Shown here piece by piece: positions 14,703-21,212 of a stretch of 21,212 nucleotides of DNA. Both the position numbers and the translations under genes were made by a program. A model generated the notes under the pieces. It did no database searches, was not told the DNA's origin, and was given only the letters and a program-made list of their open reading frames with translations. The stretch spans positions 469 through 21,680 of the forward strand of contig DIZC01000005.1 of NCBI GenBank assembly GCA_002429315.1, written 5' to 3'. Numbering within the stretch: the stretch's first letter is position 1; every line of letters begins with the position of its first letter. The stretch comes from Alphaproteobacteria bacterium UBA6038. GTDB lineage: Bacteria > Pseudomonadota > Alphaproteobacteria > Micropepsales > Micropepsaceae.

Positions 14703-15767
14703 ATGAAACGCGCATTGATCACCGGCGTCACCGGCCAGGACGGCGCTTATCTGGCCGAGTTGCTGCTCGCCAAAGGGTATGAGGTCCACGGCATCAAGCG
14801 CCGCTCCAGTTCCTTCAACACCGCCCGCATCGACCACTTGCTGCTTAGGGCCGAGCAGGGCGAGGCGAACTTCCACCTCCATTACGGCGACATGACCGAC
14901 GGCTCGAACCTCGTGCGGCTGATCCAGACGATCCGGCCCGACGAGGTGTATAACCTGGCGGCGCAAAGCCATGTCGGTGTCAGCTTCGAGACGCCCGAAT
15001 ACACTGCCAATGCCGACGCATTGGGCACGCTGAAAATCATCGAGGCGATCCGGTTTCTCGGCGTGACCGATAGCTGCCGGTTCTATCAGGCCTCCACCTC
15101 GGAGCTGTACGGGAAGGCGCAGGAAATTCCGCAGCGGGAGACGACGCCGTTCTATCCCCGCAGCCCGTACGGCGTGGCCAAGCTCTACGCCTATTGGATC
15201 ACCGTGAACTACCGCGAGGCCTATGGGCTGCACGCCTCCAACGGCATCCTGTTCAACCACGAAAGCCCGGTACGCGGCGAAACTTTCGTCAGCCGCAAGA
15301 TCACCCGTTCGGTGGCGCTGATCCATCACGGGCTGCAATCGACACTCTATCTCGGCAACCTCAACGCCAAGCGCGACTGGGGCCACGCGCGCGATTACGT
15401 GGACGGCATGTGGCGCATCCTGCAGCAGGACACCCCGGACGATTACGTGCTGGCCACCGGCGAGACGCACAGCGTGCGCGAATTCGCCGAACGGGCCTTT
15501 GCGCAGATCGGGCGGACGATCGAATGGCAAGGCGAGGGTCTGGATGAGAAGGGCCTCGATGCCCGAACCGGCGCTACGCTGGTCGCGGTCAGCCCGCGCT
15601 ACTTCCGGCCGGCGGAGGTGGACGTGCTCCTTGGCGATGCGAGCAAGGCCGCGCGGGTGCTCGGGTGGAGGCACAAAACGACGTTCGACGAACTGGTATC
15701 GGAAATGGTGGCCAGCGACCTCGAGACCGTCATTCAGGAGCGCAAACGCATCCTGCACGAGATGTAG
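14703..15767 (+). CDS. gmd: GDP-mannose 4,6-dehydratase
   Basis: This 354-residue NADP-dependent dehydratase makes GDP-4-keto-6-deoxy-D-mannose from GDP-mannose, the first committed step to GDP-L-fucose and related deoxysugars. ALITGVTGQDGAYLAELLL (4-22) is the Rossmann loop, YGDMTDGSNL (61-70) and NLAAQSHVGVSFETP (84-98) are family signatures, and FYQASTSELYGK (127-138) holds the catalytic Ser/Thr and Glu. SPYGVAKLYAYW (154-165) gives the Tyr156-x3-Lys160 pair, and NHESPVRGETFVSRKITR (185-202) is diagnostic of gmd. Length is normal. It stands alone on the plus strand, divergent from the run containing fcl, and converges with the next sulfotransferase (10-base gap). The name used in rhizobial Nod-factor loci is noeL. 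Confidence 0.97.
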   Translation: MKRALITGVTGQDGAYLAELLLAKGYEVHGIKRRSSSFNTARIDHLLLRAEQGEANFHLHYGDMTDGSNLVRLIQTIRPDEVYNLAAQSHVGVSFETPEYTANADALGTLKIIEAIRFLGVTDSCRFYQASTSELYGKAQEIPQRETTPFYPRSPYGVAKLYAYWITVNYREAYGLHASNGILFNHESPVRGETFVSRKITRSVALIHHGLQSTLYLGNLNAKRDWGHARDYVDGMWRILQQDTPDDYVLATGETHSVREFAERAFAQIGRTIEWQGEGLDEKGLDARTGATLVAVSPRYFRPAEVDVLLGDASKAARVLGWRHKTTFDELVSEMVASDLETVIQERKRILHEM

Positions 15768-15777
15768 TTAGCATTCC

Positions 15778-16818
15778 TCATGCTGTCCTAATCACGGAGA
15801 GAACACGGCCAAACGCCTCCTCGCCGAGCCGCACGCGAACGGTCTCGAGACGGCCTGTCATGCGCTCACGCAATTCGGTGGCATCGGTGAGCGCTTCCTT
15901 ACTTTCAGGCTGGCGCGGGAGCTGCGGAAACCGCTCGCAAGCTGCCGCATACGCCAACCTGGCAGAGTCGGCGCAGGCCTGCGGCACCAGCTGCAACCGC
16001 AACCCGGTGTCATGGGCGGCAGCAGCGCTCGCGGTGCTTGCCAAAGATTTGGCAAGCGCAGCGATGGCCGCGGCATCAAGCCCGCCTCGCCACATCCTAT
16101 CCAAGAGTGCGGTATCGACGGCGGGACGCGACGCATTTGCCACGTACGCAGCAGCGCGTACCTCGTGCTCTGGGAAGGGGAGAGTTGCGCCTATCGTCTG
16201 TAGAAATCCGGGCACCAGCCGATTGTGGCGACGATCGGCATCGAAGGATCGCAACAGAATCTCGGCGCACGGCAGCCGCTCCGTAATTTTGCCGCATATG
16301 CTCGTCGCATCGATGTTGCCGAGCCAGCGCTCGCAAAGGCTCTGGATACCCAAAAGCTCTTCCCGCGAAATGCTGTCTATAGGCCGCAGCGATTGTCCCC
16401 ATAACAGTTGGCGGTACTGCGATTCCATCCAGTCGCTGGTGTAGCGGACATAGAGGATCACCTTGAGGTCCAGTCCTGTTGCAACTTGTTCCAGGAATCG
16501 GAACTCCCATCTGCCGACGCTCCCCGCGAGAGATTCGTGCGACCACACAAGTGCCCTTGCGCCAGGCTCGGACCGGAATACCGCAGTCGTCTCCGCAACC
16601 GATGCCTGGCACTTCGCCACATCCAGTTTTGTCACGCGCGCGATACGCCGTCCTCCGACGGCGGTGACAAAGGTGCGATGATTGGCAGTCCGCTGGGCGT
16701 CGCGCGGATAAACCACGCCTTGTTCCGCGAGCGCCGCCGCGCGGTCTTGCAGGACGAGCTGAATTGAGCTTGTTCCGGTCTTCGGAAGACCGATATGGAT
16801 GTAGACCGTCTTTGCCAA
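15778..16818 (-). CDS. Sulfotransferase-like protein, last gene of the acyl operon
   Basis: This 346-residue protein starts at TTG 16818, supported by GAGGG seven bases upstream and by the immediate PAPS-loop strand VYIHIGLPKTGTSSIQLVL (5-23). LVWSHESLAG (90-99) and ILYVRYTSDWMESQYRQLL (121-139) follow, the latter with the Arg125 and Ser133 expected at the 3'-phosphate site. The remaining 200 residues are mostly helical and poorly conserved. This arrangement matches large sulfotransferase-like proteins often found in surface-polysaccharide loci. It begins 21 bases after the WcbI-like gene and is probably translated from the same message. Sulfate transfer is inferred, since the acceptor region gives no clue. 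Confidence 0.78.
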   Translation of the reverse strand: MAKTVYIHIGLPKTGTSSIQLVLQDRAAALAEQGVVYPRDAQRTANHRTFVTAVGGRRIARVTKLDVAKCQASVAETTAVFRSEPGARALVWSHESLAGSVGRWEFRFLEQVATGLDLKVILYVRYTSDWMESQYRQLLWGQSLRPIDSISREELLGIQSLCERWLGNIDATSICGKITERLPCAEILLRSFDADRRHNRLVPGFLQTIGATLPFPEHEVRAAAYVANASRPAVDTALLDRMWRGGLDAAAIAALAKSLASTASAAAAHDTGLRLQLVPQACADSARLAYAAACERFPQLPRQPESKEALTDATELRERMTGRLETVRVRLGEEAFGRVLSVIRTA

Positions 16819-16839
16819 GACTCGACCCTCGCGGCGGGC

Positions 16840-18111
16840 TCAGGAAGAGACCGCCTGGCTGTCCAGCGCCGAAGCCAGACCGGTTGCGTTTTTCTTTCGC
16901 TCCAGGAACCGCCGAAGATTGTTGACCTCGATCGGGTGCCGGCCGGCTAGCGATGCGACCAACACCCTGGCCTCTTCGCCCTTCTGCTGCTGGAGAAGAA
17001 CTTCGATCAGCGGAAACGCTGAGCTGATGTTGTCCGACGATGCTGCCCAGTGCTTACGCGCATGCTCCTCCGCATCACGACGCGCCCCAAACATCAGATG
17101 GATACGGGCGGCAATGCCGTGCCAGATGCCGCAATCGTCGAAGAAGCGTTCGGCGCGCTCCAGCAATGCCGCCGCATCCGAATCCCGCCGATCGGCCCGG
17201 AGAAACTGCGCGTACAACAACCACGGCGCGCGCACGCCGGGGCATAATTCGAGCAATCGCTCGAACGCCGGCTCCGCAACGGCGCTGTCGTTTCTCGCCA
17301 TGCCAAGCAGCGCACAGCAGCGCCAGAATTGCGTATCTTCCGAAAACAGGCTTTCGAATTCGCCCCTGCCGCGCTCCAGCTCGTCCCAATGCTTGTCTTG
17401 GGCGGCCAACAGCATGCGCTCGTAGACGGCGTAGGCCGCGGGCCAGTTGAAGCCGAGTTCTTCTCGAAGTTCGCGCGACACAGGGTGGTCGGTCTCGAAA
17501 TTCAGCCCTTCCCGGTCTTCCACATCGGCGGCGACAGCAAGAATGCAATTGCCATCGATCTCGTGCGCCAAAAGAACGGCCAAGCCTTCGAGCAGCCGCG
17601 AGAACACGGCGCCCACGGGATGGTTCACCGTATGGAACAGCGGCCGGTTGGGCATCTCGCGCTCAACGAACGCCGGCAGGTCCACAGGGAATAGCGTCTT
17701 CTCCTGCGCGTGCCGCATCGCCTGTAAATCGATTTCGTAGATGCGCTTCACATCGAAGCCCGATTTGAAACTTTCGGCAAAACGCTTGGGAGAAATCGCC
17801 CAGAGGCGCAGTTCCGGGAAAAGCACTCTTTTGTCGGCGGATTCGATGGGCTTCTGCGCGCGTGCCTGCTTCGAAAACGGGCTCAGCTGCGAAACCTGGA
17901 TCAGCCTGCGTCCTGCCGCCTTGGCGGCCGCGAAGACCTCCGGCTCTTCTTCCCTGCGGAGTACCCGGCAGATGCGGCCCTGGTATGCGGGCAGGAACCC
18001 CCAGTCGGGACCGACATACGCGGTCTCGGCCACGCCAGTGCTCTCGATCATCGCGGCGAGATGCTGCGCCTGACAATTGCCATCAAACACGAGGAGCGGC
18101 TTTGCGGCCAT
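16840..18111 (-). CDS. WcbI-like polysaccharide biosynthesis protein with C-terminal TPR-like region
   Basis: This 423-residue protein starts at ATG 18111 (a GTG immediately upstream is also possible). Residues 5-220 resemble WcbI, a capsule protein of Burkholderia reported to bind coenzyme A and thought to be an acetyltransferase. The signature is LLVFDGNCQAQHLAAMIES (7-25 counting from the GTG). Further marks are QVSQLSPFS, and FHTVNHPVGAVFSRLLEGL near 160-180, whose Asn-His-Pro is also typical of the family. Residues about 245-410 are helical repeats of TPR type. The ATG shares one base with the stop of the acyl carrier protein gene. With an acyl-AMP ligase and a carrier protein in the same operon, I infer that it may use acyl-ACP rather than, or as well as, acyl-CoA to acylate a sugar. 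Confidence 0.75.
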   Translation of the reverse strand: MAAKPLLVFDGNCQAQHLAAMIESTGVAETAYVGPDWGFLPAYQGRICRVLRREEEPEVFAAAKAAGRRLIQVSQLSPFSKQARAQKPIESADKRVLFPELRLWAISPKRFAESFKSGFDVKRIYEIDLQAMRHAQEKTLFPVDLPAFVEREMPNRPLFHTVNHPVGAVFSRLLEGLAVLLAHEIDGNCILAVAADVEDREGLNFETDHPVSRELREELGFNWPAAYAVYERMLLAAQDKHWDELERGRGEFESLFSEDTQFWRCCALLGMARNDSAVAEPAFERLLELCPGVRAPWLLYAQFLRADRRDSDAAALLERAERFFDDCGIWHGIAARIHLMFGARRDAEEHARKHWAASSDNISSAFPLIEVLLQQQKGEEARVLVASLAGRHPIEVNNLRRFLERKKNATGLASALDSQAVSS

Positions 18112-18341
18112 CACGCTTCCGCCTCCAGCAGGCGAATGAGCGCGCCGACATTGTCCAGATCATAGGTCTTGCGGATTTCGATCTTCCGTCCGAGTCGGGT
18201 CTCGATCTCGAACATCAGCTGGACGTGGCTGAAGGAATCCCACCCCGACACGTCTTCCGCCATGGTTTCGTCGCCGAACGACCCCGCATGTTCCGGAAAA
18301 ACCGCCGACAGCGCCTCCAACACAGCTTGTCTAGCTTGCAC
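18111..18341 (-). CDS. Acyl carrier protein
   Basis: This is a 76-residue phosphopantetheine carrier protein. The attachment motif is GWDSFSHVQLMFEIE (33-47), with Ser36 the predicted site (family DSL, here DSF). The rest has the four-helix ACP pattern and an acidic C-terminus (LIRLLEAEA). It starts at GTG 18341 with GGGAGGG just upstream, inside the end of the ligase gene, giving an 11-base overlap. The stop overlaps the WcbI-like start by one base. It is not the housekeeping AcpP, whose motif is DSLDTVE. As a dedicated carrier beside an acyl-AMP ligase, it should receive the activated acyl group and hand it to a transferase, most simply the WcbI-like protein. Confidence 0.9.
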   Translation of the reverse strand: MQARQAVLEALSAVFPEHAGSFGDETMAEDVSGWDSFSHVQLMFEIETRLGRKIEIRKTYDLDNVGALIRLLEAEA

Positions 18342-19983
18342 GCAGGCCCTCCCTGGTTACCCAAGGCTTGAGCAGCTTCGCGATATAACGGCGGCGGTTC
18401 TCCGAGCGCGAGACCTTTCCACTGCTCGTCTTGACCAGCGTGTCCGGCGGTACCAGCAGGACATCGGCCGGAGAAAGGCCATAGGTTTCGAGGATGGCGG
18501 TGCGAATGGCCTTCGCAGTTTCCCGCTCCGCACCGGCTGCGCCGACTTCCGCCACCACGATCAGCTTTTCAGTTCCGAGTTCGGCGTCTTCCAGCCCGAA
18601 CGCCACCGCCCGGCCGGCGCGGACGAGTCCGGTTTGCGTCGCCAGCATTTCCACGTCGTGCGCATACAGGTTCTTGCCCCGAACGATGATGACATCGTCG
18701 AGACGGCCTGTGATGTAAAGCTCGCCCTCGTGCAGAAAGCCCAGATCGCCCGTCCGATACCATCCATCGACGAATTTCTGCGCGGTGATTTCCGGTGCGA
18801 GATGATAGCCGCTGCAAAGGCTGGGGCCGCGGACAAACAGCTCTCCCACGTCGCCATCCCTGAGGCCGTTGCCGACCCGAATCTCCGTCCCTGGAAGCGG
18901 CCGCCCCACGGAAACAACGGTTCTGCCGTTGGGCCTGGGGACCGCGCGGTGGTCGGAGTCGAACACTGCCGGATCGATCGAAAGCACCCTCGCCGCGCCT
19001 TCCGTCTGGGTGACGGCGAACACATATTCCGCCATGGCATAGCAGACCCGGATGGCGGAGCTGGGGAGGCCGTGCGCGCCAAATCGGCTATGGAAGCTCG
19101 CCATGCTGCTCGCCTTGCACGGCTCGGAGCAATTGACGATCGCGCGAACCCGGGAGAGATCGGCGCCTGTCGGCAAGCTGCCCCTTTGCACCAGGAACGG
19201 AAAGGCGAAGTTCGGCAGCCACGAAAACGAGTTCGGCTTCGACGCCAGCAGGGCAAGATAACTGGACGGTTCCTCGAGCCAATGCATCGGATCGAGAAGC
19301 GCAATCGGAAGGCCCAGCGCAAACGGCATCAAAGTCGCAGCGATCAGTCCCATGTCGTGATAGACCGGAAGCCAAGACACGACGCAATCCTCATCAGCCA
19401 CGCCCAGCACGGACGCGAAACTCTCCACCTGCGCCTGCAGCTGACGATATGTGACTTCTACGCCCTTCTTGAGACCGGTGGTCCCCGAAGAATGCTGCAG
19501 GAACGCGATGCGGTCCGGCTCGACACAGTGGCACTCCTGCATCTTCGGTGCGGGCCTCAGTGTCTCAAAATCCCCCGTCGTCAAGACCCGTGATCCGCCG
19601 AGCTGGGCGATCTCGTCACGAATGCCTTCGCCGCAAACGAGCAGGGCGGGATGGATTCGCGCAACGAGTGCCGCATGATCGCGCGCCCAAAGATCGACCG
19701 GCTGACGACTGGTGGGCGGTGACATGAAAGACGGGACTGCGCCCAGCAACTGCGCACCGAAAAAGGCGAAGAACGTGCCGGGGTCGTGGTGGGCAAAAAT
19801 CAGGACGATGTCGCCTGGACCGACGCCATTGTCGGCCAGGCGCGCCGCCGCGGAGGAAATCCCCCGCTCCATCTCGCCAAACGACACCTTGGTCCCGCCG
19901 GAATGCAGTTCGAGACAAACCCTGCTCGCGTCGCGGTCCGCGCGTTCCAGGAAGCGGCGAAAGTACCAGGGGGCCGTTCTCAT
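18331..19983 (-). CDS. Fatty-acyl-AMP ligase / acyl-activating enzyme
   Basis: This is a 550-residue ANL-superfamily enzyme if it starts at ATG 19983, close to the first conserved helix. An in-frame extension to 20121 lacks family character. FLQHSSGTTGLKKGVEVTY (161-179) is the ATP-binding P-loop, SWLPVYHDMGLIA (203-215) and YAMAEYVFAVTQ (315-326) are core motifs typical of FAAL-like ligases, WYRTGDLGF (408-416) and GRLDDVIIVRGKNLYAHDVE (426-445) are the hinge motifs, and Lys523 in TSSGKVSR is the adenylation lysine. It should activate a carboxylic acid as acyl-AMP and load the carrier protein encoded next (11-base overlap). A weak ribosome site and an upstream 29-codon ORF ending four bases before the start suggest coupled translation. 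The acid could be a fatty acid or a short acyl group. Confidence 0.9.
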   Translation of the reverse strand: MRTAPWYFRRFLERADRDASRVCLELHSGGTKVSFGEMERGISSAAARLADNGVGPGDIVLIFAHHDPGTFFAFFGAQLLGAVPSFMSPPTSRQPVDLWARDHAALVARIHPALLVCGEGIRDEIAQLGGSRVLTTGDFETLRPAPKMQECHCVEPDRIAFLQHSSGTTGLKKGVEVTYRQLQAQVESFASVLGVADEDCVVSWLPVYHDMGLIAATLMPFALGLPIALLDPMHWLEEPSSYLALLASKPNSFSWLPNFAFPFLVQRGSLPTGADLSRVRAIVNCSEPCKASSMASFHSRFGAHGLPSSAIRVCYAMAEYVFAVTQTEGAARVLSIDPAVFDSDHRAVPRPNGRTVVSVGRPLPGTEIRVGNGLRDGDVGELFVRGPSLCSGYHLAPEITAQKFVDGWYRTGDLGFLHEGELYITGRLDDVIIVRGKNLYAHDVEMLATQTGLVRAGRAVAFGLEDAELGTEKLIVVAEVGAAGAERETAKAIRTAILETYGLSPADVLLVPPDTLVKTSSGKVSRSENRRRYIAKLLKPWVTREGLRAS

Positions 19984-19987
19984 GCCG

Positions 19988-20077
19988 CTACATGGCAACG
20001 CGCTGGGCAGGTTCGCCGCCGGCGTCGATATCGCGCCCGTCCGGCAACCTCTTGAAACTCCAGCGTTCGTCCACCAT
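19988..20077 (-). CDS. Possible 29-residue leader ORF before the acyl-AMP ligase
   Basis: Minus-strand ATG 20077 is preceded by AAGGA (20083-20087) at five bases, a better site than the ligase gene has. The frame starts MVDERWSFKRLPDGRDI, ends PAQRVAM, and stops at TAG 19988-19990, four bases before the ligase ATG. Composition is protein-like. It may be a small protein or serve only to deliver ribosomes to the ligase start. It has no run of regulatory codons typical of attenuators. No homologue is known to me. Confidence 0.4.
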   Translation of the reverse strand: MVDERWSFKRLPDGRDIDAGGEPAQRVAM

Positions 20078-20115
20078 TGTGTTCCTTGCCCGCTGAAACG
20101 GATAGGTAGCGTATT

Positions 20116-20298
20116 ATGCAAGACGACGCCGAAAAACCAGCCACCGACGAAAAGGAAAACGAGACCCAGCCAACGCCTCCGGACGCACAGGCGCGGCGGG
20201 AAGGCCGTCGCGAGGAGCGCCGGGCCGAACGTCGTGCGGAACGTGCCGCGGAGCGCAAGAAGGCGGAAGCACAGAAGTCGGCCGAGTCGAAGGGTTGA
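20116..20298 (+). CDS. Small highly charged protein, unknown function
   Basis: This is a 60-residue protein with an acidic, Pro-rich start (MQDDAEKPATDEKENETQP) and then an uninterrupted helix of alternating Arg, Glu, Ala and Lys (about 26-57, with repeats of RRAER). It has no signal peptide, membrane segment or known domain. Such sequences form single charged helices or coiled coils, or stay disordered. An AGG about nine bases before the ATG is a weak ribosome site. The start is only 38 bases from the start of the divergent leader ORF. The 3' flank holds a perfect palindrome GGCGCATGCGCC (20305-20316). Low-complexity Arg-rich frames arise by chance in GC-rich DNA, so caution is needed. Confidence 0.45.
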   Translation: MQDDAEKPATDEKENETQPTPPDAQARREGRREERRAERRAERAAERKKAEAQKSAESKG

Positions 20299-20374
20299 CC
20301 CGCAGGCGCATGCGCCAACCGCGAGGATTCGGCGGCGGCGCGGGGTTCCCTCTCACTGATCGCCCGCGCTTCCG

Positions 20375-21196
20375 ATGACCACTTGCCGGATCGAAATCGA
20401 CGGCAACATCTGCGAGATGCCGGAACTTGCCCAAGGCGCGAGTGGCGGCGGCTTTGCGTTCGGGCTGTATAAGGCGGGGAGTTCGCTGCTCTACCGCACG
20501 CTGCGGCAACTCGCGCGAAATACCAGCGTCGGCTACTTCGATGTGCTCCACAAGTTCAGGGAAGCGGGCGCCATCCTGGAAACCAGCCGGTTCTCGGAAA
20601 CCGGCATTGCTCTCTTACGCAGTTACGTCGATCGCAGAGGAATCGTGTTCGGCGGCTGGCGCGAGTTCCCGACCAATTACGAACTCCCGCTGCGGGCCGA
20701 CACACACACTTATCTGCTGATCCGCGATCCGCGCGATATGATCACATCCCATTATTTTTCGCTGAAGTACAGCCATCTCACCACCGGCCTCGAGGCGAAG
20801 TACATTCTTCCAGAGCGGGAACGGCTGCAGCACGTCGATATCGACGCCTTCGCCCGGTCTCAGGCGTCCGTCGTGGCAAGTTATTTCTCCCAGTACGAGG
20901 CGCTTCAGGGCACACGGCTCCTGTTGCGACGCTACGAGGATATCATCCTCGACCGGATGACTTTCGCGAACGAGCTTTGCGAGCATTTCGGGATCGACGC
21001 GCCGCCGGCCAAGAGACGCGCCGTGGTAGAACGCAACACCGTACTTCCGGCGAGCGAGGACGTGCATGCCCATGTGCGCCAGGTGACGCCCGGCGACCAC
21101 GCGAAGAAACTGTCGCCGGCTACGATCGAATTCCTGAATGCCGAACTGGCTGACGTGTTGCGCAAATACGATTACAAGTCGCACATCGCGGGCTAG
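20375..21196 (+). CDS. Sulfotransferase, paralogue of the one at 12307
   Basis: This 273-residue protein is collinear with the enzyme at 12307. It shares the N-terminal IEIDG strand (6-10), the PAPS loop GGFAFGLYKAGSSLLYRTLR (25-44), GWREFPTNYELPL (94-106), TYLLIRDPRDMITSHYFSLK (112-131), LLRRYEDIILD (183-193) and VHAHVRQVTPGDHAKKL (230-246). Over residues 112-138, 21 of 27 positions match the paralogue. The loop has YKAGSS where most sulfotransferases have PR/PK-S-G-T, so this pair is a distinct subclass. ATG 20375 begins the shared strand. It lies alone on the plus strand near the window end; what follows is not visible. Different middle segments (about 60-92) suggest different acceptors for the two copies. 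Confidence 0.86.
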   Translation: MTTCRIEIDGNICEMPELAQGASGGGFAFGLYKAGSSLLYRTLRQLARNTSVGYFDVLHKFREAGAILETSRFSETGIALLRSYVDRRGIVFGGWREFPTNYELPLRADTHTYLLIRDPRDMITSHYFSLKYSHLTTGLEAKYILPERERLQHVDIDAFARSQASVVASYFSQYEALQGTRLLLRRYEDIILDRMTFANELCEHFGIDAPPAKRRAVVERNTVLPASEDVHAHVRQVTPGDHAKKLSPATIEFLNAELADVLRKYDYKSHIAG

Positions 21197-21212
21197 AGCA
21201 CGATCCAGTCAG

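Noticed and set aside
14631..15758. Long minus-strand ORF (375 codons) opposite gmd
   Set aside because: It lies wholly antisense to an unmistakable gmd, has no protein-like domain, and is a typical shadow frame in GC-rich DNA.
689..15767. Nodulation (Nod-factor) cluster
   Set aside because: gmd, fcl and sulfotransferases recall Nod-factor decoration, but nodABC, NodZ, nod boxes and NodIJ exporters are absent from the window.
18169..19593. 474-codon plus-strand ORF opposite the acyl-AMP ligase and carrier protein
   Set aside because: Antisense to two genes with full motif sets; His/Arg-rich composition; no recognisable domain.
20305..20316. 12-base palindrome GGCGCATGCGCC after the small charged protein
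   Set aside because: It has no T-run and no flanking repeat; it may be an operator or chance, and there is not enough to call a site.

Overview
The window looks like part of a chromosome from a Hyphomicrobiales (Rhizobiales) alphaproteobacterium. The evidence is the high GC content, a DUF1236-type secreted protein, a compound palindromic repeat of the kind common in Bradyrhizobium and Rhodopseudomonas relatives, and frequent GTG and TTG starts. I cannot name the genus. No tRNA, rRNA, CRISPR array, transposase or phage gene is visible.

Almost the whole window is a glycan-tailoring island. Its outstanding feature is nine sulfotransferase-like domains in about 20.5 kb, in at least seven sequence classes as judged by the PAPS-binding loop and flanking residues. 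Left part (about 0.7-11.3 kb), mostly plus strand: a GT25-type glycosyltransferase fused to a sulfotransferase, two further sulfotransferases, an FkbM-type methyltransferase, a duplicated module of a sulfotransferase plus a 57-66 residue unknown protein, one sulfotransferase on the opposite strand inside that module, and a 1036-residue TPR/glycosyltransferase-like protein.

Middle part (11.4-15.8 kb): a minus-strand run of putative glycosyltransferase, sulfotransferase and GDP-L-fucose synthase (fcl), divergent from GDP-mannose 4,6-dehydratase (gmd). Together gmd and fcl make GDP-L-fucose. Right part (15.8-21.2 kb): a tight minus-strand operon of fatty-acyl-AMP ligase, acyl carrier protein, WcbI-like protein with C-terminal helical repeats, and sulfotransferase. 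A 29-codon ORF ending 4 nt before the ligase start may be its leader. A small charged protein and a last sulfotransferase, paralogous to the one at 12.3 kb, lie beyond on the plus strand.

Read together, the genes suggest cytoplasmic synthesis and decoration of a fucose-containing, multiply sulfated, possibly methylated and acylated surface glycan or glycolipid. No polymerase, flippase, ABC exporter or PAPS-synthesis gene is present, so the product and its export route cannot be read from this window. The left edge (1-470) holds the end of an unrelated gene, a strong hairpin terminator and the DUF1236 gene, and marks the border of the island.
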